NCBI RefSeq assembly: GCF_002163875.1
Contig: NZ_CP019333.1
Span: 1,618,864-1,682,863 of the forward strand
DNA from: Gilvibacter sp. SZ-19
GTDB taxonomy: Bacteria > Bacteroidota > Bacteroidia > Flavobacteriales > Flavobacteriaceae
DNA length: 64,000 nt
Reading direction: 5' to 3'
Part shown: positions 43,328-51,935 of the stretch, in pieces
Numbering within the stretch: the stretch's first letter is position 1
How the letters are laid out: every line of letters begins with the position of its first letter
The notes under the pieces: generated by a model
The model's database searches: none
Told to the model about the DNA's origin: nothing
What the model saw: the letters and a program-made list of their open reading frames with translations, nothing else
Made by a program: the position numbers and the translations under genes

Positions 43328-43369
43328 GGTACAATTGTTCAATTGGTGATTGTCCAAGGCGATTGTACC
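43328..43369. repeat. Inverted repeat upstream of the 74-residue gene
   Basis: GGTACAAT (43328-43335) and ATTGTACC (43362-43369) are perfect 8-bp inverted repeats 26 bases apart, ~95 bases before the ATG at 43465. Between them lie ATTGTTCAAT and ATTGTCCAA, which echo the half-site. They may be operator sites for an unknown regulator. Confidence 0.35.
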
Positions 43370-43464
43370 ATAAATAATGTTAATAAGTAATTGTGTTTCA
43401 ATAGGCTTTGTTTAAGTATTTTGCCCCATATTTAAACTGTCTAAAAAGCACACAATTTTTGCGA

Positions 43465-43689
43465 ATGGATATAGTTGAAAAAGCGCTCGAATTCGAGCAA
43501 AGAAAGCACTCTTTTAAGACTACATCGGACCGTATTCTCGCTGCGCGAGAAGTAAAGGAGCTGATCTTAGGAGTGAACGAAGTTTATAAACAAAATCGCG
43601 ACGCCAAACTCATGGAACTTATGAAAAGGCTCACCGTGATTAAACAGAAAATAGAGAAAAGGTTAAAGGGTAAACCCCTAGTAGCCTAA
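43465..43689 (+). CDS. Small helical hypothetical protein, 74 residues
   Basis: ATG 43465 gives 'MDIVEKALEFEQRKHSFKTT', then 'AREVKELILGVNEVYKQN' and a basic end 'KQKIEKRLKGKPLVA'. Upstream in-frame starts would add non-conserved AT-rich sequence. It is predicted to be two or three amphipathic helices and cytosolic, with many Lys/Glu. I do not recognise a family. It is preceded by an 8-bp inverted repeat and followed by a strong bidirectional terminator. Confidence 0.65.
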   Translation: MDIVEKALEFEQRKHSFKTTSDRILAAREVKELILGVNEVYKQNRDAKLMELMKRLTVIKQKIEKRLKGKPLVA

Positions 43690-43721
43690 CAAAAAATCCG
43701 CTTCAACAAGCGGATTTTTTT
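43690..43721. terminator. Bidirectional terminator
   Basis: AATCCGCTT-CAAC-AAGCGGATT is flanked by A-run and T-run, so it can end both the 74-residue gene (+) and the TolC-like gene (-) that converge here. Confidence 0.88.
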
Positions 43722-45126
43722 ATAGCTCAATTTCTGTGATACCCAAGGCTTGGAATAACTTAGCAAACCCACTGTAGTATTTCTGTTCGAGCTTTATCTG
43801 CTTAACGCGCGCCTCTACCAATTTTTGTTCACGACTGTTTACCAAGAAGACCGAACTTTCACCCAGCTCGAACTTACGGATCTCTGCAGCGAGCATTTGG
43901 GTATAGGAATCCACCATATTGTCGTTAATATTGATCTGCGTTCGCAATGAGGACAGCTCTTGTTGCAAAGCATTGACCTTGTTGGCAATACTCACCTGGG
44001 CTAGTTCTTGCTCAAAGGCGTTGTCTTGGATCTTGAATTTAGCCATCCGCAGCGCTCCACGCTCTTTGCGCAGAAACAAAGGAAAACTCGCATTGATCCC
44101 AAATTTGTAATCATTGCTGTTAAAGGTCTCTGTTCTGTCTGGAGTGGTGCTAAGGGCGTTGAATTCCAGATCTATTCGGGGCAACAAATTGTTGGCCTTG
44201 AATTGTCGATCTACCTCTAAAGCCTCGCCTTTGTATTGTAATGATAATAGCTTCGGATGATTACTCAGGTCAAAGGCTTCCACATTCATAGGAGAAACTC
44301 CCAAGGTCTGCGCCAAGGTCATTTCCAGATCTATCTCCGGGATCACATCCGGGCGAATCTCCATGGGCACGTTATTGGCTATCCACAAATAATTAGACAG
44401 CGTCAAGCGTTTGTTGTTCAGCTCAATTCGCGCCTGCTCTAACAACAAGGAACGGTTCTGAACGGGAATATTGGCCTCCACGGTGTCAATAATTGCCTTA
44501 TCACCCAACAACGCGCTCGCTCTTACACCTCGAAAGCGTTGCTCGGCATTGCCCAAGAATTCCCTTTGCAGTAGCAGCTTCTTGTAGGCCTGTAACCAAT
44601 CGAAATAGGCTTCACTTGCCTTGTACAAGAGTTCGTTCACCAAAAGGGTCTGCTCTTGCTTGGACTGTTCTACAAAGAACTTGGCCTGTCGCAGCATGGC
44701 ACGACGCTCATCGATAAGTAGGCCTTGAGCTACGGAAACCGACAGTCCTGCGTTGTAGAGTCCATTCTCGGGTACAGTTCGCTCCGGATTTAGAAAAACG
44801 CCCTCGTTCTCTTCAAAACCTGCTTTAAGTTCAATTCCGTACCAGGTCGGGATCTTAAAGGTAGCATTGAGCAGATCGTAATACTCGCTGCCTTTGAATT
44901 GCTTCTGATCGTAATCAACTTCGATCTTCGGGTCAAAACCCCCACGAGCTTTGAGCAGCTCTGCCTCGGCATTGCTCAAAACAAGTTCGGCTTGCTTGGC
45001 CACCGGATGGTACTCCTTGACATAGCCCAGATATTCTCTGTAGCTGAGCAAAAGCGTATCCGATTGGGCAAATAAACCCACTGAGCAAAAAAGCAGTATG
45101 TAAAACAGATGCAGTTTGTACTTCAT
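43720..45126 (-). CDS. TolC-family outer membrane protein of ABC export operon
   Basis: The 468-residue product starts at ATG 45126, just 4 bases after the HlyD-type gene stop, with signal peptide 'YKLHLFYILLFCSVGLFA' cleaved before QSDTL. It has two long helical repeats; 'HPVAKQAELVLSNAEAELLK' is the opening helix and 'FGINASFPLFLRKERGALRM' is the second outer-membrane strand pair. It is more diverged from classical TolC than the protein at 15911. It is the last gene of the TetR, ABC, HlyD, TolC operon. Confidence 0.85.
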   Translation of the reverse strand: MKYKLHLFYILLFCSVGLFAQSDTLLLSYREYLGYVKEYHPVAKQAELVLSNAEAELLKARGGFDPKIEVDYDQKQFKGSEYYDLLNATFKIPTWYGIELKAGFEENEGVFLNPERTVPENGLYNAGLSVSVAQGLLIDERRAMLRQAKFFVEQSKQEQTLLVNELLYKASEAYFDWLQAYKKLLLQREFLGNAEQRFRGVRASALLGDKAIIDTVEANIPVQNRSLLLEQARIELNNKRLTLSNYLWIANNVPMEIRPDVIPEIDLEMTLAQTLGVSPMNVEAFDLSNHPKLLSLQYKGEALEVDRQFKANNLLPRIDLEFNALSTTPDRTETFNSNDYKFGINASFPLFLRKERGALRMAKFKIQDNAFEQELAQVSIANKVNALQQELSSLRTQININDNMVDSYTQMLAAEIRKFELGESSVFLVNSREQKLVEARVKQIKLEQKYYSGFAKLFQALGITEIEL

Positions 45127-45130
45127 CGTA

Positions 45131-46489
45131 TTATTTCTTTTTGGTCGCTTTGGTTTTGTCTTCTGCCTGCGGCTGATAGTAATCTGGTGGGAACCCGTTG
45201 AGCTGTCGCCAGAGTTCGAACCAAATCGGCACATCGTTCAGTAAGGCCAGGGTAAAGGCTCCAGATCCTACACGCAGCTCCTTAGGCCATTCATGGTCGT
45301 TCGGATCTTGTGCTATCAACACCCGGTATTTTCCATTATCACTGATGTAGGTATCTATGGCAACAACAACTCCGCCGTAAGTTCCGTAGGAAACATTAGG
45401 CCATCCGCTAAATACTATGGCCGGCCAGCCGTCGAATTGAACACGCACTTGCTCTCCAACGTGGATCAGTGGAATATCGATAGGACTTACATAAGTCTCC
45501 ACAGCCATACTAAAGCCTGAGGGCATGATCCGAATGATAGGGTCGCCTTCTTTAATGGTCTCGCCTACACCGCCCACGATAGCGCGGTTGATATAGCCGT
45601 CCTGAGGAGCTTTGATATAATATAGTCCGGAGCGCACCTCAAAACTCGCATATTGACTTTGCAGTTTAGCTACTTCTGCATCGGTGCTGAATTTGCTAGA
45701 GGCTGCCGTGAACTTCTCGCTCTCTGCCTTAGAGAGTTTGTCGGCATACTCGGCTTGAACTCGGTTGAGCTCTATACGAGCGTTGATAAGTTCGTTACGC
45801 GAAGCCAATAGTTTATTTTGTTGGGCAACCAATTTAGCCGCCGTCTCCTGAGCTTTTAGCCGTTTATCTTCTAATTCGGTACGAGACTTTAAACCGTCAT
45901 TGAGCAGGCTTTCCGTACGCTTGAATTGGGCTACCGCAATGCTGTCGTTGATACGGGCAGCGATAAGGTCCACGCTATCACTGGTTACCTTGAACTGAGA
46001 TTGCTTGATCTTGATCTTGGCTTGTTCTGTTTTTAATCTCAATTCTTGATTGAGTGCCGAGATCTGATTCTCCAGCGCTTTGACCTTGCCTTCATAACTT
46101 TCAGAAGAAAGGGCTTTAGCGTCTATCTGACGCCCAGTGCGCGCTAAATACTCCGGGTCAAAGTACTCGTCTTTGATCTCTGTGATATGCAAAATCGTAT
46201 CACCTTTTTTTACAAAGTCACCTTCTTGCACATACCATTTGGCCACTGTTCCGGGGATAGGTGATTGTATGGTCTGCGGACGAACATCTGGAGCCAATGT
46301 AGTCAAATAGCCATTACCTGATACATTTTGGGTCCAGGGCAAAAACATGACCACCAAAAAGATGACTGCAAAGATCTTTAAGAATCGATTGAAATATTTA
46401 AAGTGCCGTTTATGAAAAACCAGCCCTGCTGCCTTGTACTTTTCCAGAGAAACTTTCTGGTTGAGTTTTTCTTGAGAGATGTTTAACAT
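45131..46489 (-). CDS. HlyD-type periplasmic adaptor
   Basis: The 452-residue product has one N-terminal TM segment at about 34-52 ('FLKIFAVIFLVVMFLPW') and biotinyl/lipoyl-like halves ('PIPGTVAKWYVQEGDFVKKG' and 'YYIKAPQDGYINRAIVGGVG'). A long coiled coil runs at ~125-270 and a beta-barrel domain follows. It connects the ABC protein at 46493 to the TolC-like channel at 43720. The adjacent genes are separated by 3-4 bases. Confidence 0.88.
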   Translation of the reverse strand: MLNISQEKLNQKVSLEKYKAAGLVFHKRHFKYFNRFLKIFAVIFLVVMFLPWTQNVSGNGYLTTLAPDVRPQTIQSPIPGTVAKWYVQEGDFVKKGDTILHITEIKDEYFDPEYLARTGRQIDAKALSSESYEGKVKALENQISALNQELRLKTEQAKIKIKQSQFKVTSDSVDLIAARINDSIAVAQFKRTESLLNDGLKSRTELEDKRLKAQETAAKLVAQQNKLLASRNELINARIELNRVQAEYADKLSKAESEKFTAASSKFSTDAEVAKLQSQYASFEVRSGLYYIKAPQDGYINRAIVGGVGETIKEGDPIIRIMPSGFSMAVETYVSPIDIPLIHVGEQVRVQFDGWPAIVFSGWPNVSYGTYGGVVVAIDTYISDNGKYRVLIAQDPNDHEWPKELRVGSGAFTLALLNDVPIWFELWRQLNGFPPDYYQPQAEDKTKATKKK

Positions 46490-46492
46490 AAT

Positions 46493-48157
46493 TTACTTTT
46501 TAAATGCACCTTTTTCCATGGTGAGTGTTGTGTCACAAAATTCTCCCCATTCCTCGTCTTGGCTTACTACCACCAAGGTCCACGGATGGGATTTGTCAGT
46601 TAAGAATGCACGCAATCTGCGAGCCTCTTCCGCTTTGAAATGATCTAATGGGTCCTTGAGCAACAACAGCTTTGGTGCGTGTACTATGGCTCTGGCCAGT
46701 AAGATCTTTTTTCCTATGGTAAAGGGAATCTGGCGGCCTTCAGGATAGAGTACGGTATCTATGCCGTCGTCCAAAGACTTTACAAATTCCATAAGTCCTG
46801 CATTTTCTATGGCCCAGTTCACGCGCTCTCGAGTTATGTCCGGATCGCCAAAGGTGATGTTCTCTAGAAAAGTTCCCTCGAAAGGAGATTCTTCTGATAG
46901 TGTTTGGCCCACCAAGGCTCTGAATTTGCTCAAATGAATGGCAGAGCGGGCTACAGAGTTGACAAACATTTGTCCGCTTGTTGGAGGCACGATCCCTGAT
47001 ATGACGCGGAGAAGGGTAGTCTTTCCACTACCGTTCTCGCCGGTGATCCAAATGCGGGATCCCGGTTTTAGATCAAGGTTGATATCCTTTAGAATCGGAA
47101 GCTTTTTACCAGGTACCTCAAGACCGATCTCTTTGAGTTCAATAGCTAAAGTGTCTGAGTTTAAGAAAGAGGTGTCTCCTTCTTGTGGCTCCAGCTCTTT
47201 ATCTACTACCTGACCTATCTTTTCCAAAGAGGTTAGCACATCGTAGATGGTTTCTAGTCCCGTAATGAGTTTTTCTACGGAATTGATCACGATAATGATG
47301 ATGATCTCCGCAGCGACAAACTGCCCAATGTTCATTTCCTGATTCAGTACCAAGATTCCTCCGATAAGCAGTAGTCCTGCCGTTACCAAGACTTTAAATC
47401 CAATGAGCTGTATGAATTGGATCACCAATACTTTAAAGTGTTTCTCTCTTGCTCCTAAATATCCGACCACTAAGTTGTCGTTCTTTCTCAGTGCCAAACT
47501 GGTCTTTCCAGAGAGTTTAAAGCTCACAACTGTACGCGCCACCTCTTGTATCCAGTGGGCCACCTTATACTTGTTCTTAGACTCTTCCAGACTGCTGCTC
47601 ATCCCGCGCTTAGCGGTAAAACTGAACAATAAGTACAAGAATAGTAGCAAGAGTATGCCGTAGGCGATAAAGAAAGGGTGGTAAAGCGATAGCAGCAACA
47701 GACCAAAAATGATCTGCAGTAAGGCTGCCGGGAAATCTACCAAGATCTTAGATAAGCCTTTTTGTACTGTGAGCGTATCAAAGAAGCGGTTGGCCAACTC
47801 TGGCGGATAGTAATTGCGGAGTTCACTGAGTTGGATCTTAGGAAATCGATAGGCGAACTCAAAAGAAGCTCGAGTAAATATCTTCTGCTGAATGTTCTCA
47901 ATGATGCGGAATTGCATCAGCTGTAAGGCTCCAACAAAAGCGGTTCCTAGGGTTACCAGAATCACCAAAACGATCCAGGAAGAACTGATCTGTGCTCCTT
48001 GGATGAGGTTGATGATCGCCTGAATTCCAAGAGGTAATGACAAACTAACGGCTCCCGCAAAGATCGCATAGTAAAATACCTGGATCACGTCCTTGCGATC
48101 CAGCTCGAGCATTTCGGTTAGCCTTTTCCAGGGGGTGTATATTATTTTCTGACTCAT
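46493..48157 (-). CDS. ABC export protein (TM + ATPase) with degraded ATPase motifs
   Basis: The 554-residue product has six TM segments in ~20-310, then a nucleotide-binding domain at ~340-554. Walker A is intact ('ITGENGSGKTTLLRVISG', ~372). The signature is 'IPFTIGKKILLARAI' in place of LSGGQ, and Walker B reads 'KLLLLKDPLDHF' (~497), with Lys at the conserved Asp and Asp at the catalytic Glu. ATP hydrolysis should be weak or absent unless this family uses a different arrangement. The N-terminal part resembles type I exporters without a C39 peptidase domain. It starts 4 bases inside the TetR gene's end. Confidence 0.85.
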   Translation of the reverse strand: MSQKIIYTPWKRLTEMLELDRKDVIQVFYYAIFAGAVSLSLPLGIQAIINLIQGAQISSSWIVLVILVTLGTAFVGALQLMQFRIIENIQQKIFTRASFEFAYRFPKIQLSELRNYYPPELANRFFDTLTVQKGLSKILVDFPAALLQIIFGLLLLSLYHPFFIAYGILLLLFLYLLFSFTAKRGMSSSLEESKNKYKVAHWIQEVARTVVSFKLSGKTSLALRKNDNLVVGYLGAREKHFKVLVIQFIQLIGFKVLVTAGLLLIGGILVLNQEMNIGQFVAAEIIIIIVINSVEKLITGLETIYDVLTSLEKIGQVVDKELEPQEGDTSFLNSDTLAIELKEIGLEVPGKKLPILKDINLDLKPGSRIWITGENGSGKTTLLRVISGIVPPTSGQMFVNSVARSAIHLSKFRALVGQTLSEESPFEGTFLENITFGDPDITRERVNWAIENAGLMEFVKSLDDGIDTVLYPEGRQIPFTIGKKILLARAIVHAPKLLLLKDPLDHFKAEEARRLRAFLTDKSHPWTLVVVSQDEEWGEFCDTTLTMEKGAFKK

Positions 48158-48834
48158 GCGTCTATTTTTAAGGTTGATAAGACCAATTGTTTAAAGAAGA
48201 CCGATGGTGGGCTGCTTTTTTTACAATCGGTAATGGAGGTGAAGTGATCCATTAAAAAATGCTGATGCAAGGCTCCATCAACTACCGTACTGGCCAAACT
48301 AGCCGGGTGTTGGTACTCCGGGCAAGCTTCGAGTATCATATCTCGAACCCGATGGATCAGTCGCTTGTATATGGCGAAGTAGCCTTCTTTGTTCTCGTCG
48401 TCCACTTCTTTGGTGAGATAACTTTTACTGAACTCATTGACCACGATCTGTCCGAGTTTAACCTCGTCGATATGGGAAAAGCTTGCATCGATCTGAACAG
48501 GGCGAGTAATAACCTCTAGGGCTTGTTTCAGTTTTTCTTGCGGATCGGTCATGCTGTAAGTTTCCATAACCAATTTGTACTCCAGCCATCCCCAATACCA
48601 ATTGGTCAGATAGAGCAGAAGTTTGTGCTTGTTCTCAAAGTAGCGGTAAATGGAACTTTCATTGGATCCGATGCGTTGCCCCAGCTTTTTAAAGGTCAGG
48701 GCCTCAAATCCGATCTCGTCTATGAGAAGAATACTGTGCTCAATGATCCTAAGGCCTAAATCTGATGACTCTGGGTCTTTCAGATAGATCTTGGGATGCA
48801 CGGTAATGGTCAGGTTTGAAAATAGTCTCTCCAT
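48154..48834 (-). CDS. TetR/AcrR-family regulator
   Basis: The product is 226 residues from ATG 48834 (MERLFSNL). An N-terminal HTH lies at about 40-80, with 'EALTFKKLGQRIGSNESSIY' and 'RYFENKHKLLLYL', the standard TetR pattern. The C-terminal ligand domain is helical. It overlaps the ABC gene by four bases and so is first gene of the export operon; autorepression is likely. The gap to the divergent nitroreductase gene at 48922 is 87 bases and could hold an operator. Confidence 0.88.
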   Translation of the reverse strand: MERLFSNLTITVHPKIYLKDPESSDLGLRIIEHSILLIDEIGFEALTFKKLGQRIGSNESSIYRYFENKHKLLLYLTNWYWGWLEYKLVMETYSMTDPQEKLKQALEVITRPVQIDASFSHIDEVKLGQIVVNEFSKSYLTKEVDDENKEGYFAIYKRLIHRVRDMILEACPEYQHPASLASTVVDGALHQHFLMDHFTSITDCKKSSPPSVFFKQLVLSTLKIDA

Positions 48835-48921
48835 ATCTGCAATAATTCGTCGCAAAAATAATAGTAATACTATCATTAATCAATAGTTTAACTTTTAATT
48901 AAGAAATAGAAACTATTAAGA

Positions 48922-49518
48922 ATGGCAGAATTCTTTAGTTTTGAAGCACAAAATAAAGTGATGATCAAAGACATAATCCATAAGAGAAGATCCGTGTATC
49001 CCGCTATGTACAGCGATGCGCCAATTGCTAAAGAAACTATAGAGGAATTGCTATTGGCGGCACATCAGGCGCCTACACACCGCAAAACCCAACCTTGGCG
49101 ATTCAAGGTTTTTCATTCAGAGCAGCAACGAGCAGCCCTCGGTGATTTTTTGGGGAAGAAGTACAGAGACACCATAGGGAATTACTCGGAATTCAAGGAG
49201 GCTAAAATCAGAAACAAACCTACACAAGCGGCTTGTGTGATCGCCATCTGCGTGCAAGAAGATCCAGAAAAGCGGGTGCCTTATTGGGAAGAATTGGCGG
49301 CTACCGCTATGGCTGTACAGAACATGTGGTTGCTATGTACTGAGCTAAGTCTAGGATGTTATTGGTCATCTCCGGCACTGATGCAGTACCTGGATGAATT
49401 TGTCTCTATGGAAAGCGGAGAACGCTGCATAGGGTTCTTTTATCTTGGACACTTAAAAGACGAGCTGCCTGCCTCTTGGGAAAGAAAGCCCTTGGCAGAT
49501 CACGTGAGCTGGTTCTAA
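48922..49518 (+). CDS. Nitroreductase-family flavoprotein
   Basis: The 198-residue product has 'IIHKRRSVYPAMY' (FMN-binding Arg-Arg-Ser start) and 'LLLAAHQAPTHRKTQPWRFK' (typical second motif). 'ELAATAMAVQNMWLLCTELS' and 'IGFFYLGHLKDELP' close the fold. ATG 48961 is an alternative start that would remove 13 residues. The family reduces nitroaromatics, quinones or similar substrates with NAD(P)H. It is divergent from the TetR gene. Confidence 0.88.
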   Translation: MAEFFSFEAQNKVMIKDIIHKRRSVYPAMYSDAPIAKETIEELLLAAHQAPTHRKTQPWRFKVFHSEQQRAALGDFLGKKYRDTIGNYSEFKEAKIRNKPTQAACVIAICVQEDPEKRVPYWEELAATAMAVQNMWLLCTELSLGCYWSSPALMQYLDEFVSMESGERCIGFFYLGHLKDELPASWERKPLADHVSWF

Positions 49519-50024
49519 AAGAAGCCGTCGAAATACTTGGCAGCATAATAAATGTAAAAGCCGAGGTAGATAAAGCAAACTACTAATTTCATAAAAGTAG
49601 AGGCTAAAAAACCTAAAAAGGACCCAAAAGCCGCCTTAAAGGCCTGGTTAGATTCGGTCTGATTAAAGGCTATCTCACCAATAAGCGCACCTACAAAAGG
49701 GCCTATCAAGACACCAAAAGGGATTGGTGCGATCAAGCCAACAATAAGACCAATGGTAGTGCCTATGGCACCGGCACGACTACCTCCAAAGCGTTTGGTA
49801 CCCACAGCGGGAATGACATAATCCAACACGACAATTACAATGGCTATAAATAAGGTTATGCCTAAAAACCAGTAGTTGACAGGTACGGCAGAACTTAAGA
49901 ACAAGACTAAAAGTCCTAACCAAGAGATAGGTGGGCCTGGCAAAACTGGGAGTACGCTGCCAATAATTCCCCCGAAGCATAAAAGCAACCCAAGGATCAA
50001 TAAAAAGATATCTAGCATACCCAT
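49515..50024 (-). CDS. DUF456 membrane protein
   Basis: The 169-residue product has a double-glycine-rich hydrophobic pattern, 'GGIIGSVLPVLPGPPISWLG' and 'GSRAGAIGTTIGLIVGLIAP', then 'FGVLIGPFVGALIGE'. These are the DUF456 hallmarks. It has four to five TM segments. It converges with the nitroreductase gene (4-base overlap of stops). Function unknown. Confidence 0.88.
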   Translation of the reverse strand: MGMLDIFLLILGLLLCFGGIIGSVLPVLPGPPISWLGLLVLFLSSAVPVNYWFLGITLFIAIVIVVLDYVIPAVGTKRFGGSRAGAIGTTIGLIVGLIAPIPFGVLIGPFVGALIGEIAFNQTESNQAFKAAFGSFLGFLASTFMKLVVCFIYLGFYIYYAAKYFDGFF

Positions 50025-50060
50025 TGGACGTAGGTCGGTCTGACTTGTTACAATCTTTTT

Positions 50061-50095
50061 TAACTAAAAAATTAGTTTAAACTAAATATTTAGTT
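50061..50095. promoter_or_regulatory. Overlapping ACTAA/TTAGT dyads, probable BlaI operator
   Basis: TTAGTTTAAACTAA (50072-50085) and AACTAAATATTTAGTT (50080-50095) are perfect palindromes that overlap; a third ACTAA half-site lies at 50062-50067. They sit 28 bases before the BlaI-type gene and could be where its product represses its own operon. Confidence 0.6.
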
Positions 50096-50122
50096 ATATT
50101 TGAATTCAGAAATTGATCTTAG

Positions 50123-50482
50123 ATGAAACAACTCACCAAAGCAGAAGAAGATATAATGCAACTTCTCTGGGAACTCCAAGAAGCCAATGTTGCCTCGCTT
50201 TTAGAAGAGCTTCCAGATCCTAAACCGGCCTATAATACCGTTTCTACCATAGTTAGAATTTTAGAGAACAAAGGTTTTGTGGACTACAGAAAAGAAGGGC
50301 GCGGACACGTTTATTTTCCCAAGGTGAGCAAGGAGGCCTACAGCAAACACAGTCTCAAGAAATTGCGCGACGGCTACTTTCAGGGCTCCTTTAAGAGTAT
50401 GGTCTCTTTCTTTATGAAGAACAATGACATGACCTTGGATGAACTGGAATCTGTGATGAAAGAGATTCAAAAAGAGCAATAA
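50123..50482 (+). CDS. BlaI/MecI-family repressor
   Basis: The 119-residue product starts 'MKQLTKAEEDIMQLLWELQE', the classic opening of the winged helix. 'PKPAYNTVSTIVRILENKGF' (recognition helix) and 'GRGHVYFPKVSKEAYSK' (cleavage or wing region) follow, with a C-terminal dimerisation helix. It is followed one base later by a BlaR1-type gene. In the family, the membrane metallopeptidase triggers cleavage of the repressor; the signal here is probably envelope-related rather than a beta-lactam, because no lactamase is present. Confidence 0.92.
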   Translation: MKQLTKAEEDIMQLLWELQEANVASLLEELPDPKPAYNTVSTIVRILENKGFVDYRKEGRGHVYFPKVSKEAYSKHSLKKLRDGYFQGSFKSMVSFFMKNNDMTLDELESVMKEIQKEQ

Positions 50483-50483
50483 T

Positions 50484-51935
50484 ATGGCACATTACATAAT
50501 ACAAACCTTGGTATTTCAGCTACTCTTTTTGGGGGTCTACGACCTTTTCCTAAAAAAGGAGACCTTTTTCAATTGGAACCGTTGGTATCTCATAGGTACG
50601 GCAGCTTTAAGTTTGGTATTGCCGTTTGTGCAGATCGCGGCCATCGGCAGACAGATCAGCCCTGAGTTGAGGGTGCAATTACCAACTGTCTTTATTGGGG
50701 GTGAGGGATTCGTACCTACTGTTCCCAACCCGGAGGAGTTCGTTTTTCCGTGGATGGCACTTTGGCAAATAGGAGCAGTATTGGCCGGGATTTGGTTTGC
50801 CAGCAAGCTCTTTAAGATTTTCCGCCTGAGTCGCAGCGGTCAACGCACAAGACTTAAAGATTTTATGTTGGTGATCTTACCGGATACCAAAACAGCCTTC
50901 TCCTTTTGGCGAACCGTGTTTTTAGGTGCAGACTTGGCTCCCAAGCAAAGAGAGATCATTTTACAGCACGAACAAGTCCATGTAAAGCAGCGTCATACCT
51001 TTGATCAGCTCTTCTTTGAATTGCTGCGGATTTTGTTTTGGTTCAATCCGCTGGTCTATATGTATCAAAACCGGATGAGCAGCTTACAGGAATACATCGC
51101 CGACGCTAAGGTGGCAGCTATACAGGGCAAAGGGCCTTATTACCAGGAGCTGCTGGCACAGGTTTTTCAAAGTCAGAACATATCATTTGTCAATACATTT
51201 TTCAATCATTCATTAATCAAAAAACGAATAACTATGTTACAACGATCCAGATCGAGCAGACTGAAACTGCTTAAATACACAGTATTATTGCCACTTATTG
51301 CACTTATGGTCTTTTATACCTCCTGCAGCCAAGAATCAGAGGCATCCAAAACCGAGGTGGCAAAAACAACAGCAGACACCGAGGTGATGACCAAGATTAT
51401 CGAACTCTCAGAAGCCTTAAAGGCTAAAGGCGAATTGAGCCCCGAAGAACGTAATGCGCTTAACTTTTTTGCCAATCCAACCACAGAAGGAGACCAGATC
51501 TATTGGTCTTTACAGCAGCATTTGATCGACCCTAGCACCGTCACAGACTCTAAGGAGTTGCACTTCGACCAATCTCAAGCCATTGCCTTTGCACTCTTAG
51601 ATGAAGTACCGGTGTATCCGGGCTGCGAAGGTTTAGATTTGGAGGCTGCAAAAAATTGTTTCCAATCTAAATTGTCTCAGTTTATAGCTGCAGAGTTCGA
51701 TACTGAGTCGCTAAAAGACCAGGGCTTCAGTGGTAAGCAACGCATACAGGCCAGGTTTGTTATCAATACCCAGGGTCAGGTAGCCGATATTGAAGTTCGC
51801 GCGCCCTCAGAAGCACTAAAGGAGGTAACCCTAAAGGTGCTGCAAGCCATTCCGCAGTTGCGTCCCGGTAAAAAGGGAGGCAAAACAGTTGCGGTTAATT
51901 ACTCCTTACCTATTATTTTTGATATCGGTGAATAA
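50484..51935 (+). CDS. BlaR1-type M56 metallopeptidase with TonB-like C-terminus
   Basis: The 483-residue product has TM segments at ~10-25, 35-55, 90-108 and ~265-280. The zinc motif HEQVH (~160) lies in 'LQHEQVHVKQRHTFDQLFFE' and is followed by 'PLVYMYQNRMSSLQEYIAD', as in M56 peptidases. The periplasmic C-terminal ~150 residues contain 'VPVYPGCEGLDLEAAKNCFQ' and 'IQARFVINTQGQVADIEVRA', a TonB-like C-terminal domain. This fusion is common in Bacteroidetes. It lacks a penicillin-binding sensor domain, so the TonB-like part is the probable sensor. The next gene starts inside its last codons. Confidence 0.92.
   Translation: MAHYIIQTLVFQLLFLGVYDLFLKKETFFNWNRWYLIGTAALSLVLPFVQIAAIGRQISPELRVQLPTVFIGGEGFVPTVPNPEEFVFPWMALWQIGAVLAGIWFASKLFKIFRLSRSGQRTRLKDFMLVILPDTKTAFSFWRTVFLGADLAPKQREIILQHEQVHVKQRHTFDQLFFELLRILFWFNPLVYMYQNRMSSLQEYIADAKVAAIQGKGPYYQELLAQVFQSQNISFVNTFFNHSLIKKRITMLQRSRSSRLKLLKYTVLLPLIALMVFYTSCSQESEASKTEVAKTTADTEVMTKIIELSEALKAKGELSPEERNALNFFANPTTEGDQIYWSLQQHLIDPSTVTDSKELHFDQSQAIAFALLDEVPVYPGCEGLDLEAAKNCFQSKLSQFIAAEFDTESLKDQGFSGKQRIQARFVINTQGQVADIEVRAPSEALKEVTLKVLQAIPQLRPGKKGGKTVAVNYSLPIIFDIGE

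Noticed and set aside
50484-51935. Beta-lactam sensor function of the BlaR1-type protein
   Set aside because: No penicillin-binding domain or Ser-x-x-Lys sensor; the C-terminus is TonB-like and no lactamase gene is nearby.
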